A model generated the notes under the pieces. It was not told the origin of the DNA. It did not search any database and saw only the letters and a program-made list of their open reading frames with translations. Shown here one piece after another: positions 8,387-16,503 of a stretch of 64,000 nucleotides of DNA (position 1 is its first letter; each line of letters starts with the position of its first letter). The position numbers were made by a program, and so were the translations under genes. Origin of the DNA: Nocardia testacea NBRC 100365 (GTDB lineage: Bacteria > Actinomycetota > Actinomycetes > Mycobacteriales > Mycobacteriaceae); contig NZ_BAGJ01000274.1 in assembly GCF_000308775.1 (NCBI RefSeq), forward strand, positions 116,964 through 180,963, in the 5' to 3' direction.

Positions 8387-8891
8387 ATCCCGCCCCGAAC
8401 ACCCGCGCCCATCCCGCGACCAGCACGACGCGGTGACCGAGCAGACCACACACCGCCGCGATCACCGCGGCCGGGCCCGCGCTCCGCTTATCGTCGTCGG
8501 CATCGACACCTCCGAGGCGTCCCAGCATGCGCTCGCCTATGCCGCCGGCGCCGCACGCCGCATGCATGCCACCGTGCTGGTTGCCTACATCAGCACGCTC
8601 GCCACGAGCGCCTACCCGACCAGCCTGGCGCCGATGGGCGCCGACCTCACCACCGCGCAGGTCACCGCCACCCGCGAGCTGGCCACCGAGATCCTCCACG
8701 ACCTGCCCCTGCCCTGGTCGTTCACCGTCCGCTGCGGCGACCCCGCGGTCGAACTGGCGCGGCTGGCCGAGGACAACAACGCCGACAGCCTCGTCGTCGG
8801 CCGGTCGAGCAGCCGGCTGCACCGCCTCACCGGATCCACCGCCGCCCGGCTGCTGCGCCGGACCCACTGCCCGGTCACCGTGGTGCCATAA
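8370..8891 (+). CDS. Universal stress protein (UspA family)
   Basis: A single Usp domain follows a basic, disordered N-terminal extension of about 35 residues. The fold is marked by PLIVVGIDTSEASQHALAYA and the C-terminal VVGRSSSRLHRLTGST...CPVTVVP, where the usual G-x2-G-x9-G(S/T) ATP loop has lost its second glycine, so nucleotide binding is uncertain. In mycobacteria many usp genes respond to hypoxia and NO. The ATG at 8370 lies inside the end of the AhpD-like gene; a GTG at 8433 is a later alternative. Confidence 0.85.
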   Translation: MTTPAESRPEHPRPSRDQHDAVTEQTTHRRDHRGRARAPLIVVGIDTSEASQHALAYAAGAARRMHATVLVAYISTLATSAYPTSLAPMGADLTTAQVTATRELATEILHDLPLPWSFTVRCGDPAVELARLAEDNNADSLVVGRSSSRLHRLTGSTAARLLRRTHCPVTVVP

Positions 8892-8923
8892 CAGCGGGCC
8901 CGGCTCCACGACACCGATCCGGC

Positions 8924-9535
8924 TCAGCCGACCGGGTCCAGCACCAGAGCCTGGCGGCGTTGATGCACGGTCAGATACCGCAGACCATGCGCTCCCGCGG
9001 TGAACGCGCGCCGTGACCGGCGCGGCAGCCATACCAGCGCACCCGCCGCCAACTCGAGCTCACCCAGCTCGGTGGTAAGGGTGCCCGCGCCGTCGAGCAC
9101 GTGGATCAGCACATCCAGATCCGGCCCGGTATGCGCCTCGATGCGCCCGTGCGGAGCAATGCGAATGATGTTGGCATCCAGATCGCGGCGGCGCACCAGC
9201 AACGTCCACACCGCCCCTGTCGTATCCGGATGTCCAGGCTCGAACATGGTGGTATCGGTCAATATCCGCGGCGGCGATGTCGAAGCCAGCTTCCCGATCC
9301 GCACCCGCCACACACGCGGCCCGTCCTCGACAACCTCCCAGCCGTACCCACCGGGATGCTCCACATCGAACTCGGCACGCAGATGCCGCGGATAGTGATT
9401 GTTCACCAACACGAACGACTCCCCGGCAGCCAGGGCATCGAACCGCGCGAAGATCGCCGGATGCTTGTCCGGTTTGCGCACCTCCCGCACATCCAATTCC
9501 GCCGGTCCCGTTTGTGCCAGGTCCGTGTCGGGCAT
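8924..9535 (-). CDS. DUF2249-cupin fusion protein
   Basis: Two domains. Residues about 12-85 are DUF2249 (LDVREV...HPAIFARFDALAAGESF...WEVVEDGPRVWRVRIGKL), a small SirA/TusA-like fold often found beside nitric-oxide and hemerythrin genes. Residues about 100-195 are a cupin (RIAPHGRIEAHTG...VLIHVLDGAGTL, then ALVWLPRRSRRAFTAG). The ATG at 9535 has GGAGG upstream. Transcription would start at the palindrome at 9549-9579, which matches the one before the ferredoxin operon, so both are probably controlled by the same regulator. A role in NO or redox stress is inferred from the domain and the shared site. Confidence 0.85.
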   Translation of the reverse strand: MPDTDLAQTGPAELDVREVRKPDKHPAIFARFDALAAGESFVLVNNHYPRHLRAEFDVEHPGGYGWEVVEDGPRVWRVRIGKLASTSPPRILTDTTMFEPGHPDTTGAVWTLLVRRRDLDANIIRIAPHGRIEAHTGPDLDVLIHVLDGAGTLTTELGELELAAGALVWLPRRSRRAFTAGAHGLRYLTVHQRRQALVLDPVG

Positions 9536-9548
9536 GTGGCCCACCTCC

Positions 9549-9579
9549 TAGTTTTTACAATCTCTTATTGTATAAACTA
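9549..9579. promoter_or_regulatory. Palindromic operator upstream of the DUF2249-cupin gene
   Basis: Thirteen-base arms TAGTTTTTACAAT and ATTGTATAAACTA flank CTCTT with a single mismatch. The core arms have the same 25-base span as the site at 6345. It ends 14 bases from the start codon, just behind the Shine-Dalgarno. It is the only AT-rich stretch in several kilobases. Confidence 0.75.
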
Positions 9580-9699
9580 ATCCTGCGCGGCTCGCCAGCC
9601 AAGCCATCCCGGTTATGACGCCCGTCATCCACGGCCCGCTCGGCCGGGCCAGGCGGCGACTCGCAACTGTCCGTACCGGAGGAATTCGAGGAGAACGCG

Positions 9700-10008
9700 A
9701 TGACCACCTCAATCCTGCCCCCGCCCCCCAGCCACCACCCGGTCGAGACTCCGACGCGTGCGATCAGCGTGATCCGGCGGGTGCAGGATGCGGTGTGCGC
9801 ATTGCCCGCTCCCACATTCCCGCAGGACACGCTCAGGGCAACGACGGTGAACGACCTCGTTTCCACCCACGTCATCGACGCCCGCACCCTCGCCGTCGTC
9901 GCCCGTAGAGACCGCCACATCCAGCCGATCGCCGCGATGATCACCGAGCACCTGCTCGGCGTCACCGCCACCGTCGTCGGCAGCGCCATCACCGTCACCT
10001 TGGGCTGA
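9700..10008 (+). CDS. Hypothetical 102-residue protein
   Basis: The ATG at 9700 is preceded by GAGGAG, and codon use is typical of the genome, so it is probably real. The N-terminal 20 residues are proline-rich; the remainder is a predicted mixed alpha/beta domain (LRATTVNDLVSTHVIDARTLAVVARRDRHI). I do not recognise the family. It is transcribed divergently from the DUF2249-cupin gene, and the palindrome at 9549 lies about 120 bases upstream, so shared control is possible. A single cysteine is present; no membrane segment. Confidence 0.65.
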   Translation: MTTSILPPPPSHHPVETPTRAISVIRRVQDAVCALPAPTFPQDTLRATTVNDLVSTHVIDARTLAVVARRDRHIQPIAAMITEHLLGVTATVVGSAITVTLG

Positions 10009-10558
10009 CCCATTCCGTCACCGCCCGCCGGCGCAGCACACCGCGTATCTTCTCCCGGCGGGGTCTCTCCGGCCGAAGCCAAGCAGGTATCGGACCGGGA
10101 TCCGATTCGCACCGCTCGCCCGGTCCCTGTGTGCCGCCTCGCGGATTCAGTTCCCGCAACGAATCGAACGGTGCTCCACCTCATACACATCGGGAAAGCC
10201 GCAACAGCAGGGCAGGCACTCGACGACATCGTCGGGAGCCGAAGCCATCTCGGCGATCGAGTCCCGCGCTCGTGCCATCGATTCTCGCTACACCGACCGG
10301 TTGTCGATGCTGACCCCGAACAGCTGGAACGACATTGCTCCGAGCCTGCAGCAGCTGGCCGGACCGTGTGATGTCGAACTCGACTTTCTCGACCGTGTCC
10401 GAAGCCCTGGCAACTCGACGATGTTGCTGCCGTCGGGGTCACCCCTCCAATTCCGGATACCCGACACCTCAGTCGGTACACGACATCCCGACATCACGTC
10501 GGCTGCGGCGATCAGAGTCGGTCAGACAAGCAGCCGCAGCGCAACCTTCACGCGTTCT
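10009..10558. other. Non-coding stretch between the stress block and the mobile element
   Basis: About 550 bases without a believable gene; open frames in all directions lack family resemblance and normal codon bias. A cluster of TGTCG repeats near 10455-10505, read on the minus strand, faintly resembles the transposon end at 20559 but is too diverged to call. Confidence 0.4.
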
Positions 10559-11236
10559 CTAGCCGCTGTCTGCGTGAGATTCCTTGCCAGACAACGAATC
10601 TTCGGAATCGAACAGAGCGACAGAGGGGCTTCCCAGGCTCGGACGCCCACGGCGATCGTCCGGCGATGCGACGTCACCGGCGGGCTGGGAATGGACAGCG
10701 AGGACGGGAAGGCCACAGTCGCCGGCCATGCGGTCGACCCAGCGGATGAACTCCAGTGCCGAGCCAGCGAACATGCGCCGTACCCGGTCCTGGAAGGCGC
10801 GCACGTCGTGGCCAGGCAGGAAGTCGCGGGTGCTGATCTCCCCGCACCCGCAGCCACAGGGCCGTTCGCGGAACTCGGCCTCTTCCGGGAGGTCGCAGTA
10901 GCCGACCGGGTTCTGCGAGGCGTTAACCACCGGATCCGGTTTTCCGATCCAGGCGTCGCGGACCGGGTGGCCTTCCGCCAGCGCCTCACCGTCGAGGGCG
11001 ACCCGATCCTCATGGACAGACACGCCGCGGATCTCGGCGACGGCGCACACCCGGCCGTCACCGATGATCAGGGCGAACTTCTCCCGAGACAACCGTTCCT
11101 TGTTCACCTTCCATATGCCTCGGCCCGCTGTCCATGCCTCCCTTTCGGTCATGCGCGGAAAGTAACCGACGTAATCCCGATGCAGCGGGTCGTTAGTAAT
11201 GGGTGAGTAGTAACCAAGCTTGAACCGAACAGCCAT
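10559..11236 (-). CDS. Hypothetical protein with CGCGCG / PGHD motif
   Basis: A protein of 225 residues from the ATG at 11236, which is preceded by GAGGAG. The middle contains RPCGCGCGEISTRDFLPGHD, a cysteine-rich motif (CxCGCG...T...F.PGHD) that recurs in actinobacterial phage and plasmid proteins and probably binds zinc. The C-terminal 45 residues look disordered. It is divergent from the serine resolvase and shares the promoter region containing the res-like site, which suggests it belongs to the mobile element. Function unknown. Confidence 0.65.
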   Translation of the reverse strand: MAVRFKLGYYSPITNDPLHRDYVGYFPRMTEREAWTAGRGIWKVNKERLSREKFALIIGDGRVCAVAEIRGVSVHEDRVALDGEALAEGHPVRDAWIGKPDPVVNASQNPVGYCDLPEEAEFRERPCGCGCGEISTRDFLPGHDVRAFQDRVRRMFAGSALEFIRWVDRMAGDCGLPVLAVHSQPAGDVASPDDRRGRPSLGSPSVALFDSEDSLSGKESHADSG

Positions 11237-11396
11237 ACAGGCCACTCCTCGTGTAGACCTGGCGCGGTCTCCATAGTGTTGCATCAGTTCAAATCAGATT
11301 GCAAACGATGAATCGCAACAGCTAAAACCGGGTGCGTGCCGTTACGGTTGATTCGGCGAGAACCGGGTTTGAGAGCGTGTTCGAACCGAACGACAG

Positions 11397-11517
11397 TTGT
11401 CGGAAAACGATCGTTTGCCGACAACCTGGCGTGAGCGGGTGAAACCCCAGGACGTGAGTGTCGGAAACCCGTGCCGGAAAACAATGTCGGCAAACCCGAT
11501 TTCGGCTATTTTCGACA
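11397..11517. repeat. Res-like recombination site upstream of the resolvase
   Basis: A 28-base near-perfect palindrome at 11397-11424 (arms TTGTCGGAAAACG and CGTTTGCCGACAA around a central AT) has the geometry of a serine-resolvase crossover site I. Further copies of TGTCGG(A/C)AAAC lie at 11459 and 11485, and TTTTCGACA at 11509 closes an inverted pair with the latter, like accessory sites II and III. The array ends three bases before the resolvase ATG, so binding would also repress the gene. Confidence 0.7.
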
Positions 11518-11519
11518 CC

Positions 11520-12773
11520 ATGTTGATCGGCTACGGGCGGGTGTCAACCGCCGAACAGAATCCTGCCCACCAGATCGACGCCTTGCGTCGCGCCGGTGTC
11601 GAACCTGCCGATGTCCATATCGATACTGCCAGTGGCGCGAAGGCATCGCGACCGAAACTCGATCTCGTGCTCACTCTCGCGCGCCGTGGCGACACCATCG
11701 TCATCACCCGCCTCGACCGGCTCGGCCGGTCGGTGCTGCACCTGATCACCCTCGGCGCGCAGCTGCGCGAGCGCGGGATCGGGTTGAAGGTGGTCGAGCA
11801 GGGCATCGACACCGACACCGCCGAAGGCCGCGCCATGTTCGGCATGCTGAGTGTGCTGGCGGAGTTGCAGCGGGAACTGATACTTGCCAACACCCACGAC
11901 GGTCTCGAAGCCGCCCGCGCCCGCGGCCGCAAAGGCGGCCGACGGCCGAAACTCACCGCGCACCAGGTCGAACAGGCCCAACGCCTCTACGACGAGGGCC
12001 GCCACACCGTGCAGCAGATCGCCGATATCCTCGGCGTCAAACGCGGCACCCTCTACGGACACCTCGACAAAACCAAGATCGGCGCACGGCCCCACTCCGG
12101 TCCAGCCGGAACACCAGATGCCGAGGTGGCGGTGAGCTCCGCAGGGAACCCCACCGATGCCGTATCAGTACTCGCTGACGCTCCGGCTCCGGTATCGGTG
12201 ATCGCAGAACAGGAAACCCGCAGGGCTACCGGCGATCCGGCCGACCTGTTCGATATCGCCAAGGCCGACCACGAACCGGCGTCGGCCCAGCCGAAACCTG
12301 CGGCCGTCACGACCGTCGACGACGACGATGAGCGGGACGAAACCAGCAACACCGCATTCGATTTCGCTCGCGAGCGGCCGAATCTGACGTGGCGGCTCAA
12401 GCAGACTGCTCAGCGGAACCTGCCCGAGGCTCCCGCGGTATGCCCGAACCCGATGTGCGGCTACAACAGCAGCGACACCTCCGAGCGGGGGCGGTTGCTC
12501 GAAGACATCCAGGTCGTCTGGCTCGAACCGGCCGACGACGGCGGCCTGGTCGAGCGGCGACACTGCCAACGGTGCCGTCCTCGCGACGTACCGATCACCG
12601 ACATCGAATGTGCAGCCTGCGACTGCGGCGGCCCCCTGCTGACCGGTCCCTACGCCACCGAGCTGCTCGACACCGGGGAACTACCGATGCTGGTGCGCCG
12701 ATGGCTCGCGGTCCGCCGGTGGCGCAGCACCGACGCGGGCTTGGTCTGCCCGGACCACCCGGCCCCGCAGTGA
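11520..12773 (+). CDS. Serine resolvase/invertase with C-terminal zinc-finger extension
   Basis: A 417-residue serine recombinase. The catalytic N-domain begins MLIGYGRVST (nucleophile Ser9) with TRLDRLGRS at 64-71, a long helix near 105-130 and a resolvase helix-turn-helix at about 150-182 (TVQQIADILGVKRGTLYGHL). A normal resolvase ends there. This one adds a linker and a cysteine-rich domain with CPNPMCGYN near residue 308, HCQRC, CAACDCGG and a final CPDH, likely zinc ribbons. The ATG directly follows the res-like array; a longer reading from 11397 would run through that site and is unlikely. It probably resolves cointegrates of the TniA/TniB element (as TniR does in Tn5053). Confidence 0.88.
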   Translation: MLIGYGRVSTAEQNPAHQIDALRRAGVEPADVHIDTASGAKASRPKLDLVLTLARRGDTIVITRLDRLGRSVLHLITLGAQLRERGIGLKVVEQGIDTDTAEGRAMFGMLSVLAELQRELILANTHDGLEAARARGRKGGRRPKLTAHQVEQAQRLYDEGRHTVQQIADILGVKRGTLYGHLDKTKIGARPHSGPAGTPDAEVAVSSAGNPTDAVSVLADAPAPVSVIAEQETRRATGDPADLFDIAKADHEPASAQPKPAAVTTVDDDDERDETSNTAFDFARERPNLTWRLKQTAQRNLPEAPAVCPNPMCGYNSSDTSERGRLLEDIQVVWLEPADDGGLVERRHCQRCRPRDVPITDIECAACDCGGPLLTGPYATELLDTGELPMLVRRWLAVRRWRSTDAGLVCPDHPAPQ

Positions 12774-12994
12774 GCTCCGCCGTAGATTTCGGTACGTGAT
12801 CGAAGACCGGCTCGACCAGCCCGGGGCCTGATCAAACCCGCCCACCTCCACATTCTGAGGTTCCCCGCTTCCTTGGAGGTGAGGTTCCCCTGTCCCGGGC
12901 CTCCAACAATGTGGCCGGCCGGACTCGACGGAATCTTGAACGGCTCGGCTCGATGGCACCCTCTGCCCTGAGGATGTGCCCTTGGCCGTACTGC

Positions 12995-13957
12995 TCAGCT
13001 GAGTCCCCCGATTTGTTGGGCGATGGTGGTGAGTCGGGTGTGGGCGGCCGAGATGACACCGCTGCGGTTTTTGTGCGTTTCCTCGTAGGTGATGATCGTT
13101 CGGATGTCGGTGGGTTCGGTCAGCTCCTTGACCGCGGTGACGGTCTGGTTGACGTTCAGCTCCTCGTAGTCGCCGATGGGTAGCTCGTCCGGGTCGAGGG
13201 GGCCGGTGGCGGTGCGGATCGAATGTAGGGCGTCGGCGGCGGTGGTGGCGCCTTCGCGACGGGTGACCTGCTCGGCGGTCTCGAGCGCGGCGTCGCGGGA
13301 GGCGGTGAGGGTTTTGACGGCGACATCACCGGCCTGGGCGCCTTGGGTGAGGAGTTCCCCGACCGCGGGTGGGGTGGCCCGGATGGTGTCGAGCAGTCGG
13401 TCCAGGCCGCGGGCGGACCAGGTGATCGGGAGGTTGGCCAGCTTCACCGTGGTCCCGGCGGCCGCCTGCAGGGGTGTGCGGCGCAGTGCGGCCGGCCCGC
13501 CGAGGGCGTCCTCGGCCAAGACGGTGGTCAACCAGTCCACGGTCGCGGTGTGCGCGGTGATCAACCGTTGCGCCAAGGCCACCACATCCGGTTGCCGGGC
13601 GGCGGTCGCCAACACCTTGAGGTAGCGGGCTCGGTCGAGGAGTTGGTGTTCGAGGGCGAGGTCGCCGAGCAGGGCCTCATCGAACGGCTGGGCCTGTTCG
13701 GCTATCGCCTTGACCACGGCGGAGACTCTCCCGAGGAGAGGGCCGGCCAGCGTCGGCACACCGCCGAGTTCTCGCAGGACGGTCTCGATGGCCTCGGCGC
13801 GGGCACGGGCGTTGTCGGCGTTCTCGGACAGTTCCCGGCGCACCGCATCGGTGCGGGCCTGCGCCATCCGGGTTTCGGCGATCTGGATCTCGGTACTGGT
13901 CAGGTCGAGGACGACGCGCAGTTGCGTTCGCAGGGTCGTGGTGTCGAGGGTACTCAT
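12995..13957 (-). CDS. Ferritin-like helical protein
   Basis: A 320-residue, almost entirely helical protein. The N-terminal 150 residues fit a ferritin-like four-helix bundle (TSTEIQIAETRMAQARTDAVRR; EHQLLDRARYLKVLATAARQ; LITAHTATVDWLTTVL), although the paired ExxH iron-binding motif is incomplete. The C-terminal half is a helical region unlike ferritin (QAGDVAVKTLTASRDAALETAEQ). The ATG at 13957 follows an AGGA. Such proteins are common in mycobacteria and nocardiae and are linked to stationary-phase or oxidative stress. A broken copy of part of this gene lies at 15559-15609, so the region has been duplicated. Confidence 0.75.
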   Translation of the reverse strand: MSTLDTTTLRTQLRVVLDLTSTEIQIAETRMAQARTDAVRRELSENADNARARAEAIETVLRELGGVPTLAGPLLGRVSAVVKAIAEQAQPFDEALLGDLALEHQLLDRARYLKVLATAARQPDVVALAQRLITAHTATVDWLTTVLAEDALGGPAALRRTPLQAAAGTTVKLANLPITWSARGLDRLLDTIRATPPAVGELLTQGAQAGDVAVKTLTASRDAALETAEQVTRREGATTAADALHSIRTATGPLDPDELPIGDYEELNVNQTVTAVKELTEPTDIRTIITYEETHKNRSGVISAAHTRLTTIAQQIGGLS

Positions 13958-14132
13958 ACAGAACTTGTCCTTTCGTACGGTGAACGGCATCGAGGCGGCG
14001 CAGGGCACGCCGGTACCGCGACTACCCTCACCACCCACCGGTAACCCGATCCATGACATGTCTCCCCCGGCCGACATCGAGTCCGGCGTGTCAGCGGACG
14101 GTCGGCCAGCGGGGCTGCGAGCATGAGCGTCC

Positions 14133-14738
14133 ATGACCAGGGTGAAGAGGAGGACCGCCATCCAGCGCATCTGGACTTCCATTCGTGCGGTCGGTGCGCA
14201 AACCTCGAGGCGAGATGGTGATCTCGTCACGGCGGTGCAAGTCGAGATCTGGCATCGCCGGTACCCACCGACGAGCGTGATGCAGGCCCTGAGTACTGAA
14301 TGCGGATACCCGGTGCGTGGAGACGATAGGCGGGTATTCGTCGGGCTGGACATCTTGATGCGTGTCCGCGGCTGGCGTTTCATTCGGGAATATTCCGGTC
14401 CGGAAGTGCTCACCTTCGGTTACGGGCCATCTCAGGCCGGGTTCGATCACGCCGGCCACGGCCTCGGGCCTGCTACCACGGTCGTGGTGGTTCTGGATCG
14501 CTCATATCCGCGCCACATCGCCGCGGGGTGTGAGGTCGAAATTCTGCTCGCCGGCGCCCCGCACGGACACGCTCACCTCACCGACCTGCACGGCCTCACC
14601 ACGCACCTGGATGTCCTCGAAACCCACCGCCCTGGCACCCCGTTCTCGGCCCCGTTCCCGATCGGCCGGGCCCGCGCCGGGAAACGTGCACACCGAACCG
14701 GTCCCGGAATCCTGAAGCTGTCAGGAAGTGCACCGTAG
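14133..14738 (+). CDS. Hypothetical protein, start uncertain
   Basis: A frame of up to 201 codons. From about 14358 onward codon use is strongly GC-biased at the third position and looks genuine (GWRFIREYSGPEVLTFGYG; PATTVVVVLDRSYPRHIAAG; HLDVLETHRPG). Before that the codon bias is weak, so the true start may be the ATG at 14358, giving a protein of about 126 residues. I do not recognise the family; the visible part is predicted alpha/beta without membrane segments or cysteine clusters. It may be a truncated member of a family disturbed by rearrangement inside the mobile element. Confidence 0.45.
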   Translation: MTRVKRRTAIQRIWTSIRAVGAQTSRRDGDLVTAVQVEIWHRRYPPTSVMQALSTECGYPVRGDDRRVFVGLDILMRVRGWRFIREYSGPEVLTFGYGPSQAGFDHAGHGLGPATTVVVVLDRSYPRHIAAGCEVEILLAGAPHGHAHLTDLHGLTTHLDVLETHRPGTPFSAPFPIGRARAGKRAHRTGPGILKLSGSAP

Positions 14739-14780
14739 CTTCGGCAGGGGCGGATTCGGTTCAGCGGAGATGCCATGGGT

Positions 14781-15152
14781 TCAGGCGTGTAGCGCCTCCT
14801 CGACGCTGTGGTAGAGCGCGAGAAAATCCTCCAGCCCGGTGATCTCGATCGGATGAATCACGGGCCGGTTGTGGTCGACAGCGATACGCAGCGGCCGTCG
14901 ACGGTTCTCGGCAGCCCTGGAAGCTTTGAGTAAGGCGCTGAGGCCGTGGCCGCCCAGGAATTGCACCGCGGTCAGATCCAGGACGCAGAACCCGCCGCGC
15001 GTCTGGTTCAACCCCGTGCGCACCGCCTGCATCAGCTGGTGGGCGGTTGTGTGGTCGACCGCCCCGCTCACCGCCACCACCGCGACCTCGCCGGCCATCC
15101 GATGCTCGATCGCCAGTCGGGCACCCGCCGACGCATCGTCGTCTTCAGGCAC
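14781..15152 (-). CDS. STAS-domain anti-sigma factor antagonist
   Basis: A 123-residue single STAS domain of the SpoIIAA/RsbV type, which frees a sigma factor by binding its anti-sigma kinase. The signature GGFCVLDLTAVQFLGGHGLSALL contains the region of the phosphorylatable residue, but the usual DLSGVxFxDSS serine is replaced (FLGGHG). Regulation by phosphorylation may therefore be lost. The GTG at 15152 gives the conserved length; the frame is open further upstream without family resemblance. No anti-sigma kinase or sigma gene is adjacent, so the partner is unknown. Confidence 0.82.
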   Translation of the reverse strand: MPEDDDASAGARLAIEHRMAGEVAVVAVSGAVDHTTAHQLMQAVRTGLNQTRGGFCVLDLTAVQFLGGHGLSALLKASRAAENRRRPLRIAVDHNRPVIHPIEITGLEDFLALYHSVEEALHA

Positions 15153-15558
15153 GTTACCGACTTTAGTCCTTGGGCAATCACCCGCGGGGCCGGCTGCGCC
15201 GAGACAAGCCACATGACCGAACCTGTCACAGGATCGTGCAGCAGCCCCGCAGTCCTCTCGCGGTTGGTGCCAGGGTTCTTCAACGCGGAGCCGTCGATGT
15301 TGCATGCGCTCCGGCCCGGGGCCGGTGAGCCGGGAGCGTCGACCCGTTCGGGCGGTTGTGGCGAGGGGATCCGAATCGGGCTTTACTCGGGTGTAACGAT
15401 CGATGCCGCATTATGCACATGCGCGGTCATCACTGGCGATGGGCAATGTCACCGGAACGGTCACGCTGCGACTTCGTGCACCGCGGCATGGGCTCGCACC
15501 TCGAGAACGGCCTGCAGGACCGTTCGGGACACGGCTTCCAGGATGCGATGGTCGCTCG

Positions 15559-15609
15559 GATGTCGGCGTTCTCGGGCAGCTCCCGGCGCACCTGCATCGG
15601 TGCGAGGCC
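15559..15609 (-). pseudogene. Remnant of the ferritin-like gene
   Basis: About 51 bases closely match the start-proximal part of the ferritin-like gene (13811-13860), with roughly four substitutions and a one-base insertion; weaker similarity continues on the right. The match encodes a RTDAVRRELSENAD-like segment that is now out of frame. The rest of 15153-15654 holds no gene, so this is a decayed duplicate next to the end of the transposition operon. Confidence 0.6.
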
Positions 15610-15654
15610 ACCGCATCTTGGCAGTGGCCACCCGACATGTTTCGCCCGTCCCGG

Positions 15655-16503
15655 CTATGAATTGGGGCGTGGTGGTGGCTGTGTCGGTGCCGGGCGGTCG
15701 GCGAGGCCGAGTGCGAACATCACGTCGGGGTGGATCTCCAACGTATTCGCTGCGGTGCTGCGTTGGAGGGTGGGGCTGGTGCGGTGGATCGCGATGCGCT
15801 GTCGGGCCAGCATGCCGGAGGGGTCGACGGTGTAGGCGTTGGTGGATTCCTCGTGCAGGCCGAGGGAGTCCGGGAAGGGTTCCAAGACCTTGTTGCGGAC
15901 GAGTTTGACCAGCTCAACCGCCTCATGCGGGCCCATGGGTATCCGGCGCATGCGCTGGTCGGTGAAGGCCGTGCGCAGGTCGTCGGGTAACACTGCGGTG
16001 CGGATGAGCACGGTGAGCCGGTCGTCGGTGGCCACCACCCGCAATGCGGTCGCTTCGAGCTGGTGGCCGAGAACGGTCAGCGCCTGATCGAGGCGCCGCC
16101 GCGACCAGCCGCTACGAGCCAGGAAATCCGCGATGCCGAGCCCGTCGTGGATCACCAGCAGCGCCAGCACACACCCCGCGTCCTCGGCTTCACCGCACCC
16201 GCTGCCGGGCGGCGGCCGGATATCGGCCGGGCCGCCGTAGATGACCAGGTCGTCCAGCGGCATGTCCAGTAACCGGCGCAGCCGGTCGAGAACGATCAGG
16301 CTCACCCCGCGCTGATCGGGGTCTTCTTCGAGTGTGCCGAGTCGGACCCCGAGGGCGGTATCGAGTTCTTTCGCGGTCAATCCCAGGTGCGCGGCCTTGC
16401 TGCGGATGGCGTCGTAGTGCAGCCGCGGCCCACTCGCCGGAACGCGGTGTTGTCCAGGTGCGGCCGCCGTCCGGCCCGGGCGGGTCACTGGGGGTTCACC
16501 CAT
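15655..16503 (-). CDS. Fourth transposition-operon protein: helix-turn-helix DNA-binding protein
   Basis: A protein of about 282 residues. An XRE-like helix-turn-helix lies near residues 30-85 (HYDAIRSKAAHLGLTAKELDTALGV... as one segment, then LDRLRRLLDMPLDDLVIYG). A second helical DNA-binding-like module follows (DGLGIADFLARSGWSRRRL). The start is set at the ATG at 16503; a GTG at 16488 would overlap the preceding stop by four bases in the style of the other genes here. It completes a tightly overlapping set with tniA, tniB and the 535-residue protein. I cannot identify it as TniQ; target choice or regulation are possible roles. Confidence 0.7.
   Translation of the reverse strand: MGEPPVTRPGRTAAAPGQHRVPASGPRLHYDAIRSKAAHLGLTAKELDTALGVRLGTLEEDPDQRGVSLIVLDRLRRLLDMPLDDLVIYGGPADIRPPPGSGCGEAEDAGCVLALLVIHDGLGIADFLARSGWSRRRLDQALTVLGHQLEATALRVVATDDRLTVLIRTAVLPDDLRTAFTDQRMRRIPMGPHEAVELVKLVRNKVLEPFPDSLGLHEESTNAYTVDPSGMLARQRIAIHRTSPTLQRSTAANTLEIHPDVMFALGLADRPAPTQPPPRPNS

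Noticed and set aside
10455..10505. Possible second, degenerate transposon end (minus-strand TGTCGGGATGT...TGTCGGGTATCCGG), similar in outline to the end at 20559.
   Set aside because: Only about 60 percent similar with gaps, in the orientation of another right end rather than a left end; chance cannot be excluded without an alignment score.
11397..11500. TGTCGG repeats considered as transposase-binding left end.
   Set aside because: Palindromic geometry and position just before the resolvase fit a res site better, and the repeat differs from the TGTCAG repeat of the right end.
14719..14745. TGTCAGGAAGTGCACCG considered as the missing left end of the transposon.
   Set aside because: Beyond TGTCAG it does not match the right end, has no second repeat, and no ATTGA precedes it.
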